Positions 17,294 to 26,255 of a stretch of DNA of 64,000 bases are shown here, in pieces; the first letter of the stretch is position 1, and every line of letters starts with the position of its first letter. The stretch comes from Chitinophagaceae bacterium UBA4411 (GTDB lineage: Bacteria; Bacteroidota; Bacteroidia; Chitinophagales; Chitinophagaceae). The DNA is taken from contig DGQP01000004.1 of assembly GCA_002400415.1 (NCBI GenBank), positions 62,001 to 126,000 of the forward strand, in the 5' to 3' direction. Position numbers and translations under genes: made by a program. The notes below the pieces were generated by a model, which was not told the DNA's origin, ran no database searches, and saw nothing but the letters and a program-made list of their open reading frames with translations.

Positions 17294-19087
17294 ATGAAGA
17301 ATATCCGGAATTTTTGCATTATCGCACATATTGACCATGGCAAATCCACCCTGGCTGACAGGCTGTTGCAAAGCACCAACACCATCAGCGACCGGGACAT
17401 GATGGACCAGGTGCTGGATGATATGGACCTGGAACGGGAAAAGGGCATTACCATTAAGAGCCATGCCATCCAGATCAACTATAAACATACGGACGGGCAG
17501 GAGTATATCCTGAACCTGATTGATACACCCGGCCACGTTGACTTCAGCTATGAAGTGAGCCGGGCACTGGCTGCCTGCGAAGGTTGTTTGCTGCTGGTGG
17601 ATGCCACACAGGGCATACAGGCGCAGACCATCTCCAATTTGTACCTGGCAATCGATAATGACCTGGAGATTATTCCTGTTGTCAATAAGATCGATATGGA
17701 CGGGGCGATGATCGAAGAAGTGGAAGATCAGATCATCGACCTGATAGGTTGTAAAAGGGAAGAGATACTGCATGCCAGCGGTCGTACAGGCCTGGGAGTG
17801 GAGAAAGTGCTGGACGCAATTGTAAACCGTATTCCTGCGCCGGCAGGCGATCCTGCCGCACCGCTGCAGGCATTGATTTTTGACAGTGTGTTCAATTCGT
17901 TCCGGGGTATCATTGTATATTACCGGATACTGAATGGCTCGATCAAAAAAGGTGATAAAGTAAAGTTTGTAAGTACAGACCAGGAGTATGAAGCAGATGA
18001 AGTGGGTATTTTGAAACTGAAGATGACAGAAAAGAAAGAAGTGAATTGCGGAGATGTTGGTTATATCATTACCGGTATCAAGAATGCGAAAGAAGTGAAA
18101 GTGGGTGATACCATTACACTGGCAGCTAATCCAACTGTTGAGGCAATTAAGGGTTTTGAAGAGGTGAAACCGATGGTATTCGCGGGCATTTTCCCGGTCA
18201 ATACGGATGAGTTTGAGGAACTAAGGGATTGCATGGATAAACTCCAGCTGAATGATGCTTCGCTTACGTATGAGCTGGAAACATCACAGGCATTGGGTTT
18301 TGGTTTCCGTTGCGGTTTCCTGGGTATGCTGCATATGGAAATCATCCAGGAAAGACTGGAAAGAGAGTTCGATCAAACAGTGATCACCACCGTGCCCAAC
18401 GTGAGCTTTATCGCTTACACCACGAAAGGGGAAAAGATTATTGTAAATAACCCAACGGAGTTCCCGGACCCGGTAAAAACGGAGAGAATCGAAGAACCGT
18501 TCATCAAAGCACAGATCATTACTAAGCCGGAATATATTGGCAACATCATGACCCTGTGTTTGGGCAAGCGGGGTATTCTGGTGAACCAAAGTTACCTGAC
18601 ACAAACCCGGGTGGAGCTGATCTTTGAAATGCCGTTGACCGAGATTGTTTTTGATTTTTACGATAAATTAAAATCCCAAACCCGGGGATATGCCTCATTT
18701 GATTACCACCCGATTGGCTACCGTGACAGTGATATCGTGAAAATGGACATCCTCCTGAACAGCGACAAAGTGGACGCCTTGAGCGCATTGATCCACCGGG
18801 GCCGTGCACAGGATTTTGGAAGAAAGCTTTGCGAAAAATTAAAGGAGTTGTTGCCGAGGCAGCAATTCCAGATCGCTATACAGGCGGCCATTGGCGCTAA
18901 AGTGGTTGCCCGTGAAAATATTTCGGCCATGCGGAAGGATGTGACTGCCAAATGTTATGGTGGTGATATCAGCCGTAAGCGTAAATTACTGGAGAAGCAG
19001 AAAGAAGGTAAGAAGCGGATGCGCCAGATTGGTAATGTGGAAGTGCCGCAGGAAGCTTTTTTAGCTGTACTGAAGCTGGACGATTAA
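17294..19087 (+). CDS. lepA: Elongation factor 4 (LepA), ribosome-associated GTPase
   Basis: The 597-residue protein has the EF4 length and order: G1 AHIDHGKST (11-19), G3 DTPGH (77-81), G4 NKID (131-134), domain II, the EF-G-like domains III and V, and the LepA-specific C-terminal domain with AKCYGGDISRKRKLLEKQKE near 545-565. EF4 back-translocates or remodels elongating and initiating ribosomes, mainly under ionic stress. The start at 17294 is fixed by the GGAGGT site and by MKNIRNFCIIAHIDHG, the standard N terminus. A strong terminator follows. Confidence 0.98.
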   Translation: MKNIRNFCIIAHIDHGKSTLADRLLQSTNTISDRDMMDQVLDDMDLEREKGITIKSHAIQINYKHTDGQEYILNLIDTPGHVDFSYEVSRALAACEGCLLLVDATQGIQAQTISNLYLAIDNDLEIIPVVNKIDMDGAMIEEVEDQIIDLIGCKREEILHASGRTGLGVEKVLDAIVNRIPAPAGDPAAPLQALIFDSVFNSFRGIIVYYRILNGSIKKGDKVKFVSTDQEYEADEVGILKLKMTEKKEVNCGDVGYIITGIKNAKEVKVGDTITLAANPTVEAIKGFEEVKPMVFAGIFPVNTDEFEELRDCMDKLQLNDASLTYELETSQALGFGFRCGFLGMLHMEIIQERLEREFDQTVITTVPNVSFIAYTTKGEKIIVNNPTEFPDPVKTERIEEPFIKAQIITKPEYIGNIMTLCLGKRGILVNQSYLTQTRVELIFEMPLTEIVFDFYDKLKSQTRGYASFDYHPIGYRDSDIVKMDILLNSDKVDALSALIHRGRAQDFGRKLCEKLKELLPRQQFQIAIQAAIGAKVVARENISAMRKDVTAKCYGGDISRKRKLLEKQKEGKKRMRQIGNVEVPQEAFLAVLKLDD

Positions 19088-19110
19088 GCAGAAGCGGTAT
19101 AAAAAAATTA

Positions 19111-19138
19111 AAAGGCATCAATCCATTGATGCCTTTTT
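19111..19138 (+). terminator. Rho-independent terminator of lepA
   Basis: Arms AAAGGCATCAAT / ATTGATGCCTTT (19111-19122 with 19125-19136) form a stem of at least 11 bp followed by TTTTTG, 24 bases after the lepA stop. The A-rich left flank could also serve the convergent gene ending at 19143. Confidence 0.9.
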
Positions 19139-19142
19139 GTTA

Positions 19143-20159
19143 TCAGTTATCGTAATTAAGGGGCAACTTATTATCCTTCGGTTTTTGTTTGTTCTTGTCT
19201 GTGTTCCTATCCGATTTTTCCTGCAACTTGAATTCATTCTTATTGCCACGGCTGTCCATCAGGGGATCTCCAACCGGGGCTTGTCCGTCCTGCAGTTTAA
19301 AGGTGAAGACTTTATCAATATGCACCCATTTCCCGTTTTCCCATTTATACCCCTCATTATCTCCATCGGGTACCATAGTAAAAGATAATTCGGGCTGATC
19401 GGTTTCTGATATGAGGTGGTCCACCAGTATCATATCCAGATCAGGTATATAATTGGCGAGAACCCTTGTTCCTTTTTTAAACTCCAGACTCATCCGGTAT
19501 TTTGGTGGTTGGGGAATGCTGTCCTGCTCATACGTAAAGAAAGGGCCGCCGAATACGGGTTCGTTCTTTACGTTAAAATACATTACTTCGATCCATTTCT
19601 TCTGGGTGTTAACACCACTAAAATCCAGGCCGAATAAGGTATAATAGTTTTTACCCTTGTGCTGGGTTTTAATGATATTATAATAAATGGCTCCGATCCA
19701 GTTGCGGGCGGAACGAACAGAATCATCTGCATTGGCCGTGAATTCCGAATTATCCCGCAGTGGTATCAGTTTTAAGGACCCATCTTTTGTCCGAAATTGT
19801 ATAGCGCCTTTCTGGCGGGAATAATAGTCATCAAATTCCAGGTTCCAGGTAAAGATGCGGAAGGAAGTATCCGGGGCATATAATTTTGAAATACCAAAAA
19901 CAGAATCGAAAGGATAATAGAACGAGTTTTTTATTTGCAAGGCCCTGACCAGCGTTTTGGTAAAGATGCTGTCGGAGATCATCCGGTCCTCCGGCAAACT
20001 ATCGGTGATCATGTATTGTGCATAATCCCTGAGCGTATCTTCCTTTACCCTTAGTTTTTTCAGGTCGTCGGGTGTGATGACCTGCGAAAAAGACGACTGA
20101 GACAAAAGTATTGTCAGCAGGCAGGAAAAGATCGTTCCGGTTATTGTTTTTTTTACCAA
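19143..20159 (-). CDS. Conserved exported hypothetical protein of Bacteroidota type
   Basis: The 338-residue product has a signal peptide (1-25). The core carries FRIFTWNLEFDDYYSRQKGAIQ-like and NWIGAIYYNIIKT segments and a lysine/asparagine-rich C-terminal tail after residue ~300 (RGNKNEFKLQEKSDRNTDKN). It resembles a hypothetical family frequent in this phylum, but I assign no domain. It is convergent with lepA and lies downstream of the heptose operon on the same strand, with 86 bases between. Confidence 0.7.
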   Translation of the reverse strand: MVKKTITGTIFSCLLTILLSQSSFSQVITPDDLKKLRVKEDTLRDYAQYMITDSLPEDRMISDSIFTKTLVRALQIKNSFYYPFDSVFGISKLYAPDTSFRIFTWNLEFDDYYSRQKGAIQFRTKDGSLKLIPLRDNSEFTANADDSVRSARNWIGAIYYNIIKTQHKGKNYYTLFGLDFSGVNTQKKWIEVMYFNVKNEPVFGGPFFTYEQDSIPQPPKYRMSLEFKKGTRVLANYIPDLDMILVDHLISETDQPELSFTMVPDGDNEGYKWENGKWVHIDKVFTFKLQDGQAPVGDPLMDSRGNKNEFKLQEKSDRNTDKNKQKPKDNKLPLNYDN

Positions 20160-20245
20160 AATGGGTTTGACTGTTTAGTTATCCAAAAATAGGCTTTAAT
20201 CCAGATGCCGATAACGGCAAAAGGGTTGTAAAATTTTATATCTTC

Positions 20246-21496
20246 TTATAAAGCTTTGACAAAATCCTCCAGCCCGTTGAAAGCAAGGTCAATATCGGGG
20301 TGGGGTAGCTGCTGGTGAGGGCGGGTGGTCTTTACAAAAATCGTGTGTATACCGGCATTGCGTCCAAAATGCATATCACTCAGGTTATTGCCCACCATGA
20401 TAGATTTGCTGAAATCAATCTCCGGGAAATTCAGTTTGGCTCTTACTGCCATACCGGGGTTGGGTTTTCGTTCCGGGTGCGTGTTGTGAAGGGATGTGCA
20501 ATAATAAATAGCATCGATCCTGCCTCCGGCAGCTTCAATTTGAAGAGTCATATGCCGGTGAATTGAAGTAAGAGCTTCCTCTGTCATGAGCTCACGGCCC
20601 ACTCCCCGCTGGTTGGTAACGATAATGATCCGGTGAAACTTCTCTGCGAGTTTTTTGAAGAGTGCCGGTGCGCCGGTGCTGAATACAAATTCATCCACCG
20701 AAAAAATATAACTGCCCTCCTTGTCAATATTGATCACCCCGTCCCGGTCAAGGAATAAGGTCCAGCTTTTATCGATCTGCTGAAGATCCAATGCGGCCGG
20801 TTGCAATTCTGTTTGGGCCCGGTTAAAATCTTCAGGAATGCCAATATCAATAAAATACTCATCCTGTACCTGCCCGTAAATACGGCGGCTGTTATAATAT
20901 TTTTCCAGGTAATCCTTCTCAAAGGAGAACCTCGCAGGAAATTCTTCCTCCAGGAATTTAGAAACATTCAGCAGGTACAAACCGCCGTTGATTGTGCCGG
21001 TTTCATAAAACTGTTTTTCTTTAAAACTGCTGACAAGATGATCCGCATCTAATTCCACCACACCATAGCGGTCGAATTTCTGCATGGGTTTCAATAGTAA
21101 GGTGCATTCTGCATTATTATGTACATGGAAATGCGAAGCGGTATGCAGGTCAATATTGAATAAGGTATCACCGTTGGCGATCACTACATTTTTCTCAGTG
21201 GCTTTGTCGCAGGCTAACTGGATGGCACCACCTGTTCCTAAAGGCTCTTCTTCGATCACCACCTGGTAGCGAAGCGTTGCAAAATGCGCATGCAGGTATT
21301 CTTCAATGGATTCATGTTTATAACCCAGCGAAAAAATAAAATCAGTGATGCCTTGTCTTCTCAGGTGGTTGATGACATGAAATAAAAAAGGTCTTCCTGC
21401 CACCGGTGCCATGCACTTGGGGAGATCAGGAACGGCTTCTCTTAATCTTGTGCCAAGACCTCCTGCCAGAATAATTGCTTGTTTAAGGCTGCTCAT
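20246..21496 (-). CDS. Fused heptose-1-phosphate guanylyltransferase and heptose-1,7-bisphosphate phosphatase (HddC-GmhB)
   Basis: The 416-residue fusion joins a sugar-nucleotide transferase (residues 1-232; LAGGLGTRLRE at 10-20, GTGGAI at 87-92, ANGDTLF at 107-113) to a HAD-IIIA phosphatase (245-416; LDRDGVIN at 249-256, VTNQRGVGR, RKPNPGM, VGNNLSDM). Together they would remove the 7-phosphate from heptose 1,7-bisphosphate and attach GMP to the resulting 1-phosphate. The zinc loop of typical GmhB (CxH...CxC) is only partly kept, as CTSLH...RKP without the CxC. Its ATG overlaps the stop of the immunity-like gene as TAATG, implying coupled translation. Confidence 0.92.
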   Translation of the reverse strand: MSSLKQAIILAGGLGTRLREAVPDLPKCMAPVAGRPFLFHVINHLRRQGITDFIFSLGYKHESIEEYLHAHFATLRYQVVIEEEPLGTGGAIQLACDKATEKNVVIANGDTLFNIDLHTASHFHVHNNAECTLLLKPMQKFDRYGVVELDADHLVSSFKEKQFYETGTINGGLYLLNVSKFLEEEFPARFSFEKDYLEKYYNSRRIYGQVQDEYFIDIGIPEDFNRAQTELQPAALDLQQIDKSWTLFLDRDGVINIDKEGSYIFSVDEFVFSTGAPALFKKLAEKFHRIIIVTNQRGVGRELMTEEALTSIHRHMTLQIEAAGGRIDAIYYCTSLHNTHPERKPNPGMAVRAKLNFPEIDFSKSIMVGNNLSDMHFGRNAGIHTIFVKTTRPHQQLPHPDIDLAFNGLEDFVKAL

Positions 21497-21909
21497 TAAT
21501 TGATGGATTCAAACTGTTCAAAACTATTTCTGATCTGCCTGTAACTATTGTCTGAGTCAAGCAGTTCTTTATTCCTGAGATAAATTTCCTTTACTTTCTT
21601 CCAATAGTTCTTATTCTCTTTCCAAAACTCTCTTTCTGAACCAAGTAAGTTTTTTAGTAAGTCTCCCGGATAATAATTTCCTTCCAATAGAATATTCTTT
21701 TCCAATTGTTCGATGGCTAAAGGTACCAGGAATTGAAGCCCTGTGTTTTGACCGATACAAATTCTCAAATCTTCAACTGTAAACGCCTTTAATGGTTTTT
21801 TCCTTAGTAAATAAATAGTTCTGACAAGGTTGGATGGGTAGTCAATTTCTTTCCAGACATCCTTTTCGAGTTCCTCAATTGTTTTATCCAGGTTCAGCTT
21901 ATTTTTCAT
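21496..21909 (-). CDS. CdiI-like contact-dependent inhibition immunity protein
   Basis: The 137-residue protein contains the block LRKKPLKAFTVEDLRICIGQ, then GLQFLVPLAIEQLEKN and EGNYYPGDLLKNLLG, which match the immunity-protein family of contact-dependent growth inhibition (CdiI_3-type) as I recall it. No toxin gene or Rhs/CdiA fragment is visible. The ATG at 21909 was chosen because the conserved TIEELEKD start follows; the longer frame overlaps gmhA. It sits 8 bases after gmhA and overlaps the fused heptose gene by one base, so it belongs to their transcript. Base composition is more AT-rich than its neighbours, suggesting insertion by transfer. Confidence 0.78.
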   Translation of the reverse strand: MKNKLNLDKTIEELEKDVWKEIDYPSNLVRTIYLLRKKPLKAFTVEDLRICIGQNTGLQFLVPLAIEQLEKNILLEGNYYPGDLLKNLLGSEREFWKENKNYWKKVKEIYLRNKELLDSDNSYRQIRNSFEQFESIN

Positions 21910-21917
21910 GATAATGC

Positions 21918-22490
21918 TTAACCAAAATATTTTTCCTCTACGAGCTGGCAAACAATATGCCCCACCAGGATATGGCTCTCCTGTATCCGTGGTGTATCGG
22001 TGGAAGGAATGTTGATGAGAAAGTCACTCAATGATTTCATCTGCCCGCCGGTGAGGCCGGTAAAGCCAACCGTGATCATCTTTTTTTCACGGGCCACTTC
22101 AAAGGCCTTGATAATATTGAGTGAATTACCAGAAGTGGATAAACCAACCAATACATCACCTGCCTGGCCGATACCGTCGATCATCCGGGCATAGACCACA
22201 TCATAACTGTAATCATTGGCTACTGCAGTGATATAAGAAGTATTGCAATGCAGGGCTTCAGCAGGCAATGCTTTACGGTCGGTATAAAAACGGCCAGAAA
22301 ATTCAGCAGCGAGATGTTGCGCATCGGCAGCACTGCCGCCATTGCCACAGAAATATACCCTGTTCCCGTTTTTAAAAGCACCGGTAATTGCATCAACAAT
22401 TTTTTCAATAGTTGCCAGCAGTTCGTCATTCGCTAAAACCTGTTGCTTGGTGTCTATGGAGGCCTGTATAATATCTTTGATCTTTTCCAT
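21918..22490 (-). CDS. gmhA: Sedoheptulose-7-phosphate isomerase (GmhA), SIS domain
   Basis: The 190-residue protein has the length of GmhA and carries the SIS-domain signature CGNGGSAADAQHLAAEFSGR (48-67), the GLSTSGNS phosphate-binding loop near 115 and the C-terminal QESHILVGHIVCQLVE with the catalytic His. It turns sedoheptulose 7-phosphate into D-glycero-D-manno-heptose 7-phosphate, the first step for heptose in glycans. The kinase gene (22548-23570) lies 57 bases upstream and a promoter-like TAACTTTG lies in that gap. Confidence 0.95.
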   Translation of the reverse strand: MEKIKDIIQASIDTKQQVLANDELLATIEKIVDAITGAFKNGNRVYFCGNGGSAADAQHLAAEFSGRFYTDRKALPAEALHCNTSYITAVANDYSYDVVYARMIDGIGQAGDVLVGLSTSGNSLNIIKAFEVAREKKMITVGFTGLTGGQMKSLSDFLINIPSTDTPRIQESHILVGHIVCQLVEEKYFG

Positions 22491-22512
22491 GGTCTGGGTT
22501 TAAATGATTTTT

Positions 22513-22520
22513 CAAAGTTA
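22513..22520 (-). promoter_or_regulatory. Possible -7 box upstream of gmhA
   Basis: TAACTTTG on the minus strand matches the TAnnTTTG consensus exactly, 22 bases before the gmhA start; no clear -33 box. It could give gmhA and the genes after it an additional promoter inside the operon. Confidence 0.35.
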
Positions 22521-22547
22521 TTGATATCCGGGAAAGGAATGAAGCTG

Positions 22548-23570
22548 TTATATCGTCCAGGTCTTTAATCCGTGCTCGGTGAACTGGTAACTGCGGTGCC
22601 TGCCGCCAAATTTCTCCAGGCTTTGCAGCACTTTGTATTTTGTATTTATGGGACAATAGAAGATCATGAAGCCACCACCACCGGCCCCGGATATTTTACC
22701 GCCTGTCGCCCCGGCCTTTTTTGCAGTTTCATAAATTTCTTCCATCAGGGGGTTGCTGATGCCTTCTGCCATTTGTCTTTTTTGCCGGAAACCGAAATCA
22801 AGGATATCTCCAAATTCATTCAGCTTCCCTTTCAGCAGGGCTTCTTTCATCATTTGCGCCTGCTCTTTCAGGTGATGCATGGCATCAATTGATTTTTCCT
22901 TTTTATCGGTAACGTTTCTGGTTTGTTTTTTAATGATCTCTGCCGATTCACGGCTGGTGGATGTATAATAAAGTAATAAATTATTTTCAAGTTCAAACAA
23001 ATGCTGCTGTTTCACCCGCAGCGGGTTCACGATCACTTTATCATCACCATAAAATTCCATGAAGTTGACACCGCCGAAAGTAGCCGCATACTGATCCTGT
23101 TTACCACCGGCCAGGTCCAGGTCTTTTCTTTCGATCTCGTAGGCGTAATGTGCCATATCATATTCCCCTAATGGCAAACGCAACATTTCTGTAAAAGCAC
23201 CGATGATGGCCACCACTAAAGTGGAAGAGGTGCCCAATCCTGAACCGGCTGGTGCATCTGCGAAAGTGGACAAGCGAAACCCCTGTTCTTTGATACCATA
23301 ATCTTTTTGGATACGGTTGTACACACCTTTCAGCAGGTCTAAATGACCGTCAATGGGGAGCTGGTGTGCCCAGCCGAACTGCTGGGTCTCATTCCTGTCA
23401 ATCGCTTCAAGGATGATCGTGTTTTCATTCAGCGGTTCAATGGTGGCATTGGCATATAAAGAAATAGTAGCATTCAGTATTGCACCGCCATACATATCGC
23501 TGTAAGGACTGACGTCTGTGCCGCCGCCGGCTAAACCAATCCGCAAGGGAGCTTTACTTCTGTAGATCAT
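22548..23570 (-). CDS. hddA: D-glycero-alpha-D-manno-heptose-7-phosphate kinase (GHMP family)
   Basis: The 340-residue GHMP kinase has RSKAPLRIGLAGGGTDVSPY at the start, the ATP loop PAGSGLGTSS (107-116), and the C-terminal GKISGAGGGGFMIFY. The GGGTDV opening is typical of the heptose/fucose kinase branch, and its place next to gmhA and the HddC-GmhB fusion selects the heptose 7-phosphate kinase that makes the alpha-1,7-bisphosphate. The pathway would yield GDP-heptose, used for S-layer, capsule or O-antigen glycans, rather than the ADP form. Confidence 0.92.
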   Translation of the reverse strand: MIYRSKAPLRIGLAGGGTDVSPYSDMYGGAILNATISLYANATIEPLNENTIILEAIDRNETQQFGWAHQLPIDGHLDLLKGVYNRIQKDYGIKEQGFRLSTFADAPAGSGLGTSSTLVVAIIGAFTEMLRLPLGEYDMAHYAYEIERKDLDLAGGKQDQYAATFGGVNFMEFYGDDKVIVNPLRVKQQHLFELENNLLLYYTSTSRESAEIIKKQTRNVTDKKEKSIDAMHHLKEQAQMMKEALLKGKLNEFGDILDFGFRQKRQMAEGISNPLMEEIYETAKKAGATGGKISGAGGGGFMIFYCPINTKYKVLQSLEKFGGRHRSYQFTEHGLKTWTI

Positions 23571-23644
23571 TGACCTTTGATTACCCTGATTGTTGTTATG
23601 CAGCTGATTTTATTTACCCGGCTGAAGTACTGCTATCATCGGCT

Positions 23645-23656
23645 GTTGCGTCGCAC
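23645..23656 (-). repeat. Dispersed intergenic repeat core GTGCGACGCAAC, copy 2
   Basis: The minus strand reads GTGCGACGCAAC, identical to 17163-17174. It lies in the 89-base gap between the GT4 glycosyltransferase and hddA. Confidence 0.4.
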
Positions 23657-23659
23657 ATT

Positions 23660-24808
23660 TCATCGTTCAGTAACCGCATCAGCTAATTTCGTAATCGCCT
23701 GTACCAGGCTGGCCCAGCTGTATTTTTCTTTTTCGCTGCGAAGATGCGGAATAAAATAATCTTCACCTAATTGGTAGAAACGGAGAATGCCTTCTGCAAT
23801 GGCCGCCGGGTTGGGTTCCACCACCAGCCCCACTTTTTCGTGAGGAACAAGTGACGGCAGGCCGCCAACATTGGTCACCAGCATCGGCTTTTCAAAATGA
23901 TAGGCAAGGGGGGTAACGCCACTCTGGGTGGCATTGCGGTAGGGTTGTATCACCGCATCAGCCGCACAGAGATAATATTTTACTTCGCTGTCCGGAATAA
24001 AGTCTGTTTTCAGGATCAGCGAATCGACAAGCTGTAATTTTTCGATTTGTTCCCGGTAGGGTTTTTCATCTTCATAAAATTCGCCCGCCACAAGGAGTTT
24101 AATATCTGATGCTGGATGTGCTGAATTTTTTAATATGGACATGGCTTCCAGTAAAAGATCAAGCCCTTTGTACCGGCGTATAAATCCAAAAAATAAAATA
24201 ATCTTTTCAGTGGCAGGTAATCCAAGATGGTTCCGGGCTTCCTGTTTGGAAAGAATGGCCCCGAAATTATCATAGAGCGGGTGGGAGACTAACTTGGCGG
24301 GTTTATCTTTTTCAAACAAACGCAGGTCACTCATCACTTTTTCACTCATGGTCACAAAAGCATCACAGCTCTTTAAGAAGTAGCTGGTAAAGGGTTTGTC
24401 GCCGGGCCTTTTCTCATGCGGGATCACATTATCCGCTATGCAAACGACCCTGGTATGCTTATTTTTTTTAACTCTTCTTAATATAGTTCCGAGTGCCGGC
24501 CCCATAAAAGGCAGCCAGAAACGGACAATGATGAGATCAGGTCGTTCTTTTTTCAACCGGTTGCCAATCTTTATCCAGTTGAAGGGGTTGATGGAGTTGA
24601 TAACAGTATTGATTTTTATTCCAGCCGGAGCGGGTTCATCAGTAAACTGGGTCTTTCCCGGGAATAAAAAAGAAGGATACTGCAAGGAAAAGGAGCAGAT
24701 CGAACAATCATCTCCCCGCTCATTGAATTCTTTGGCCAGCCGCTGGTTAAAAGTGGCAAGACCTCCCCGTAACGGGTGAGCAGGACCGATGATAACGACC
24801 TTTGCCAT
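23660..24808 (-). CDS. Glycosyltransferase, GT4-type (GT-B fold)
   Basis: The 382-residue GT-B enzyme starts VVIIGPAHPLRGGLATFNQRLAKEF, with the glycine-rich acceptor loop. The C-terminal donor domain has IILFFGFIRRYKGLDLLLEAM and the ExxxxxG-type segment QPYRNATQSGVTPLAYHFEKPMLV near 290-315, which replaces the usual E-x7-E in a recognisable way. Its start overlaps nothing, but its own gene begins one base inside the stop of the upstream GT2 gene (TAATG). It probably extends a surface glycan that receives the heptose made by the downstream genes; the linkage is unknown. Confidence 0.88.
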   Translation of the reverse strand: MAKVVIIGPAHPLRGGLATFNQRLAKEFNERGDDCSICSFSLQYPSFLFPGKTQFTDEPAPAGIKINTVINSINPFNWIKIGNRLKKERPDLIIVRFWLPFMGPALGTILRRVKKNKHTRVVCIADNVIPHEKRPGDKPFTSYFLKSCDAFVTMSEKVMSDLRLFEKDKPAKLVSHPLYDNFGAILSKQEARNHLGLPATEKIILFFGFIRRYKGLDLLLEAMSILKNSAHPASDIKLLVAGEFYEDEKPYREQIEKLQLVDSLILKTDFIPDSEVKYYLCAADAVIQPYRNATQSGVTPLAYHFEKPMLVTNVGGLPSLVPHEKVGLVVEPNPAAIAEGILRFYQLGEDYFIPHLRSEKEKYSWASLVQAITKLADAVTER

Positions 24809-25749
24809 TATAAGCCTGTTTTTTCTTCTATCAGGTAGGAGTTTCTTCCGGGTGCATTACGGCTGATGAGCTCGCCGAGAAACCCGGCTAGAAATAATTG
24901 CACCCCCACAATCAGCGAGGTGAGTGCAATATAGAAACCGGGGCGGTTGGTGATCGGGTATTCAAAGTCAATGATCTTCGAGATGACGAGGTACACAGAA
25001 AATCCCAAACCGATTAAAAAAAATAAAGAGCCCCATAAACCAAAAAAGTGCATGGGCTTTTTGGAAAATTTGCCCACAAAGCTGATGGACAATAAATCAA
25101 GGAAACCGTTGACAAAACGCCGCATGCCAAACTTGGAAGTACCGAATTTTCTTTTCCGGTGCTCTACTACTTTTTCACCGATCTTCCGGAAGCCTGACCA
25201 TTTGGCGAGTACAGGAATATAACGGTGCATTTCACCATATACTTCCACACTCTTCACCACTTTGTTACGATAAGCTTTCAGGCCGCAATTAAAATCGTGC
25301 AGTTTAATGCCGGATGCACTTCTTGTTACCGCATTGAAGAATTTGGAAGGGATATTTTTTGCTAATGTGCTGTCGTAGCGTTTCTTTTTCCAGCCACTCA
25401 CGAGGTCAAATTTATCTTCGATGATCATTCTTCTCAGTTCCGGTATTTCATCGGGACTGTCCTGCATATCAGCGTCCATGGTAATCACCACATCGCCCTG
25501 TGCTGCTTTAAAACCTTCATTCAGTGCCGCTGATTTGCCATAGTTGCGCTGGAACTTGATGCCTTTGATATTGCTGTTCCCGGAACGAAGTTGATTGATC
25601 ACTTCCCAGGAATTATCCGTGCTCCCGTCATCAATAAAGATCACTTCGTAGGAGTAATTATGTTCTTTCATCACCTTTTCTATCCAGGCAGACAGTTCGG
25701 GTAATGATTCAGCTTCATCCAGCAAGGGTATGACAAGGGATATGTCCAT
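24808..25749 (-). CDS. Membrane GT2 glycosyltransferase, polyprenyl-phosphate sugar synthase type
   Basis: The 313-residue GT2 protein begins DISLVIPLLDEAESLPEL, has FIDDGSTDNS (38-47), the metal-binding DAD at 92-94 followed by QDSPDEIPEL, and two C-terminal transmembrane segments (~236-260 and ~275-300). This is the DPM1/GtrB-like architecture that moves a sugar onto undecaprenyl or dolichyl-type phosphate, although some family members act on glycans directly. The gene lies 1 base after the DUF4199 gene and overlaps the GT4 gene. Confidence 0.9.
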   Translation of the reverse strand: MDISLVIPLLDEAESLPELSAWIEKVMKEHNYSYEVIFIDDGSTDNSWEVINQLRSGNSNIKGIKFQRNYGKSAALNEGFKAAQGDVVITMDADMQDSPDEIPELRRMIIEDKFDLVSGWKKKRYDSTLAKNIPSKFFNAVTRSASGIKLHDFNCGLKAYRNKVVKSVEVYGEMHRYIPVLAKWSGFRKIGEKVVEHRKRKFGTSKFGMRRFVNGFLDLLSISFVGKFSKKPMHFFGLWGSLFFLIGLGFSVYLVISKIIDFEYPITNRPGFYIALTSLIVGVQLFLAGFLGELISRNAPGRNSYLIEEKTGL

Positions 25750-25750
25750 T

Positions 25751-26242
25751 CTAAAATTTTCTTCGGGTTAATAATACTGAACCTATAGCGGTAAAAACAG
25801 AACCCATAATCAAATATCCGAAAACAGACAGAGAAACCCTGCTGGTAGTATATTGTTTTTTAGCCTGCAATGCTTTTTCCTCAATTTCAGCTGGCAGATT
25901 TTGTTTTTCTTTCATCAGATATTCACGGGTAGCTTTAGCTTCCAAGTCAGGTAATTCCGGGTGCATTTTAATATAGATGAAAGTGAAGCCAACCATTATT
26001 AATGTGACAACAATAAAACAACGAAAACCCTGGCCGAATGAATCTCCGAATTTACCGGTAAAATCCGGGGATCTTTTATAAGCCAATAATGTCCAGGCTA
26101 TGCCTGATGCGTACAATAGAGGCGGCAGGAATTGAATGACTTTATTTTCATGTTGCTTTGTATACTCCATAAGCAAACCGGTAGCTATTAATACAAAGCC
26201 TGTAATTAATCCTTTTATAGCGGGTGTGATTTTTTGAAACAT
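25751..26242 (-). CDS. DUF4199 membrane protein
   Basis: The 163-residue protein has four hydrophobic helices (about 10-26, 40-56, 76-92, 138-158) with a charged segment between the third and fourth, the DUF4199 pattern. It lies between the dihydroorotase homologue (13 bases) and the GT2 gene (1 base), an order I recall from other Bacteroidota. Function is unknown. Confidence 0.8.
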   Translation of the reverse strand: MFQKITPAIKGLITGFVLIATGLLMEYTKQHENKVIQFLPPLLYASGIAWTLLAYKRSPDFTGKFGDSFGQGFRCFIVVTLIMVGFTFIYIKMHPELPDLEAKATREYLMKEKQNLPAEIEEKALQAKKQYTTSRVSLSVFGYLIMGSVFTAIGSVLLTRRKF

Positions 26243-26255
26243 AATGTCAGAAATG

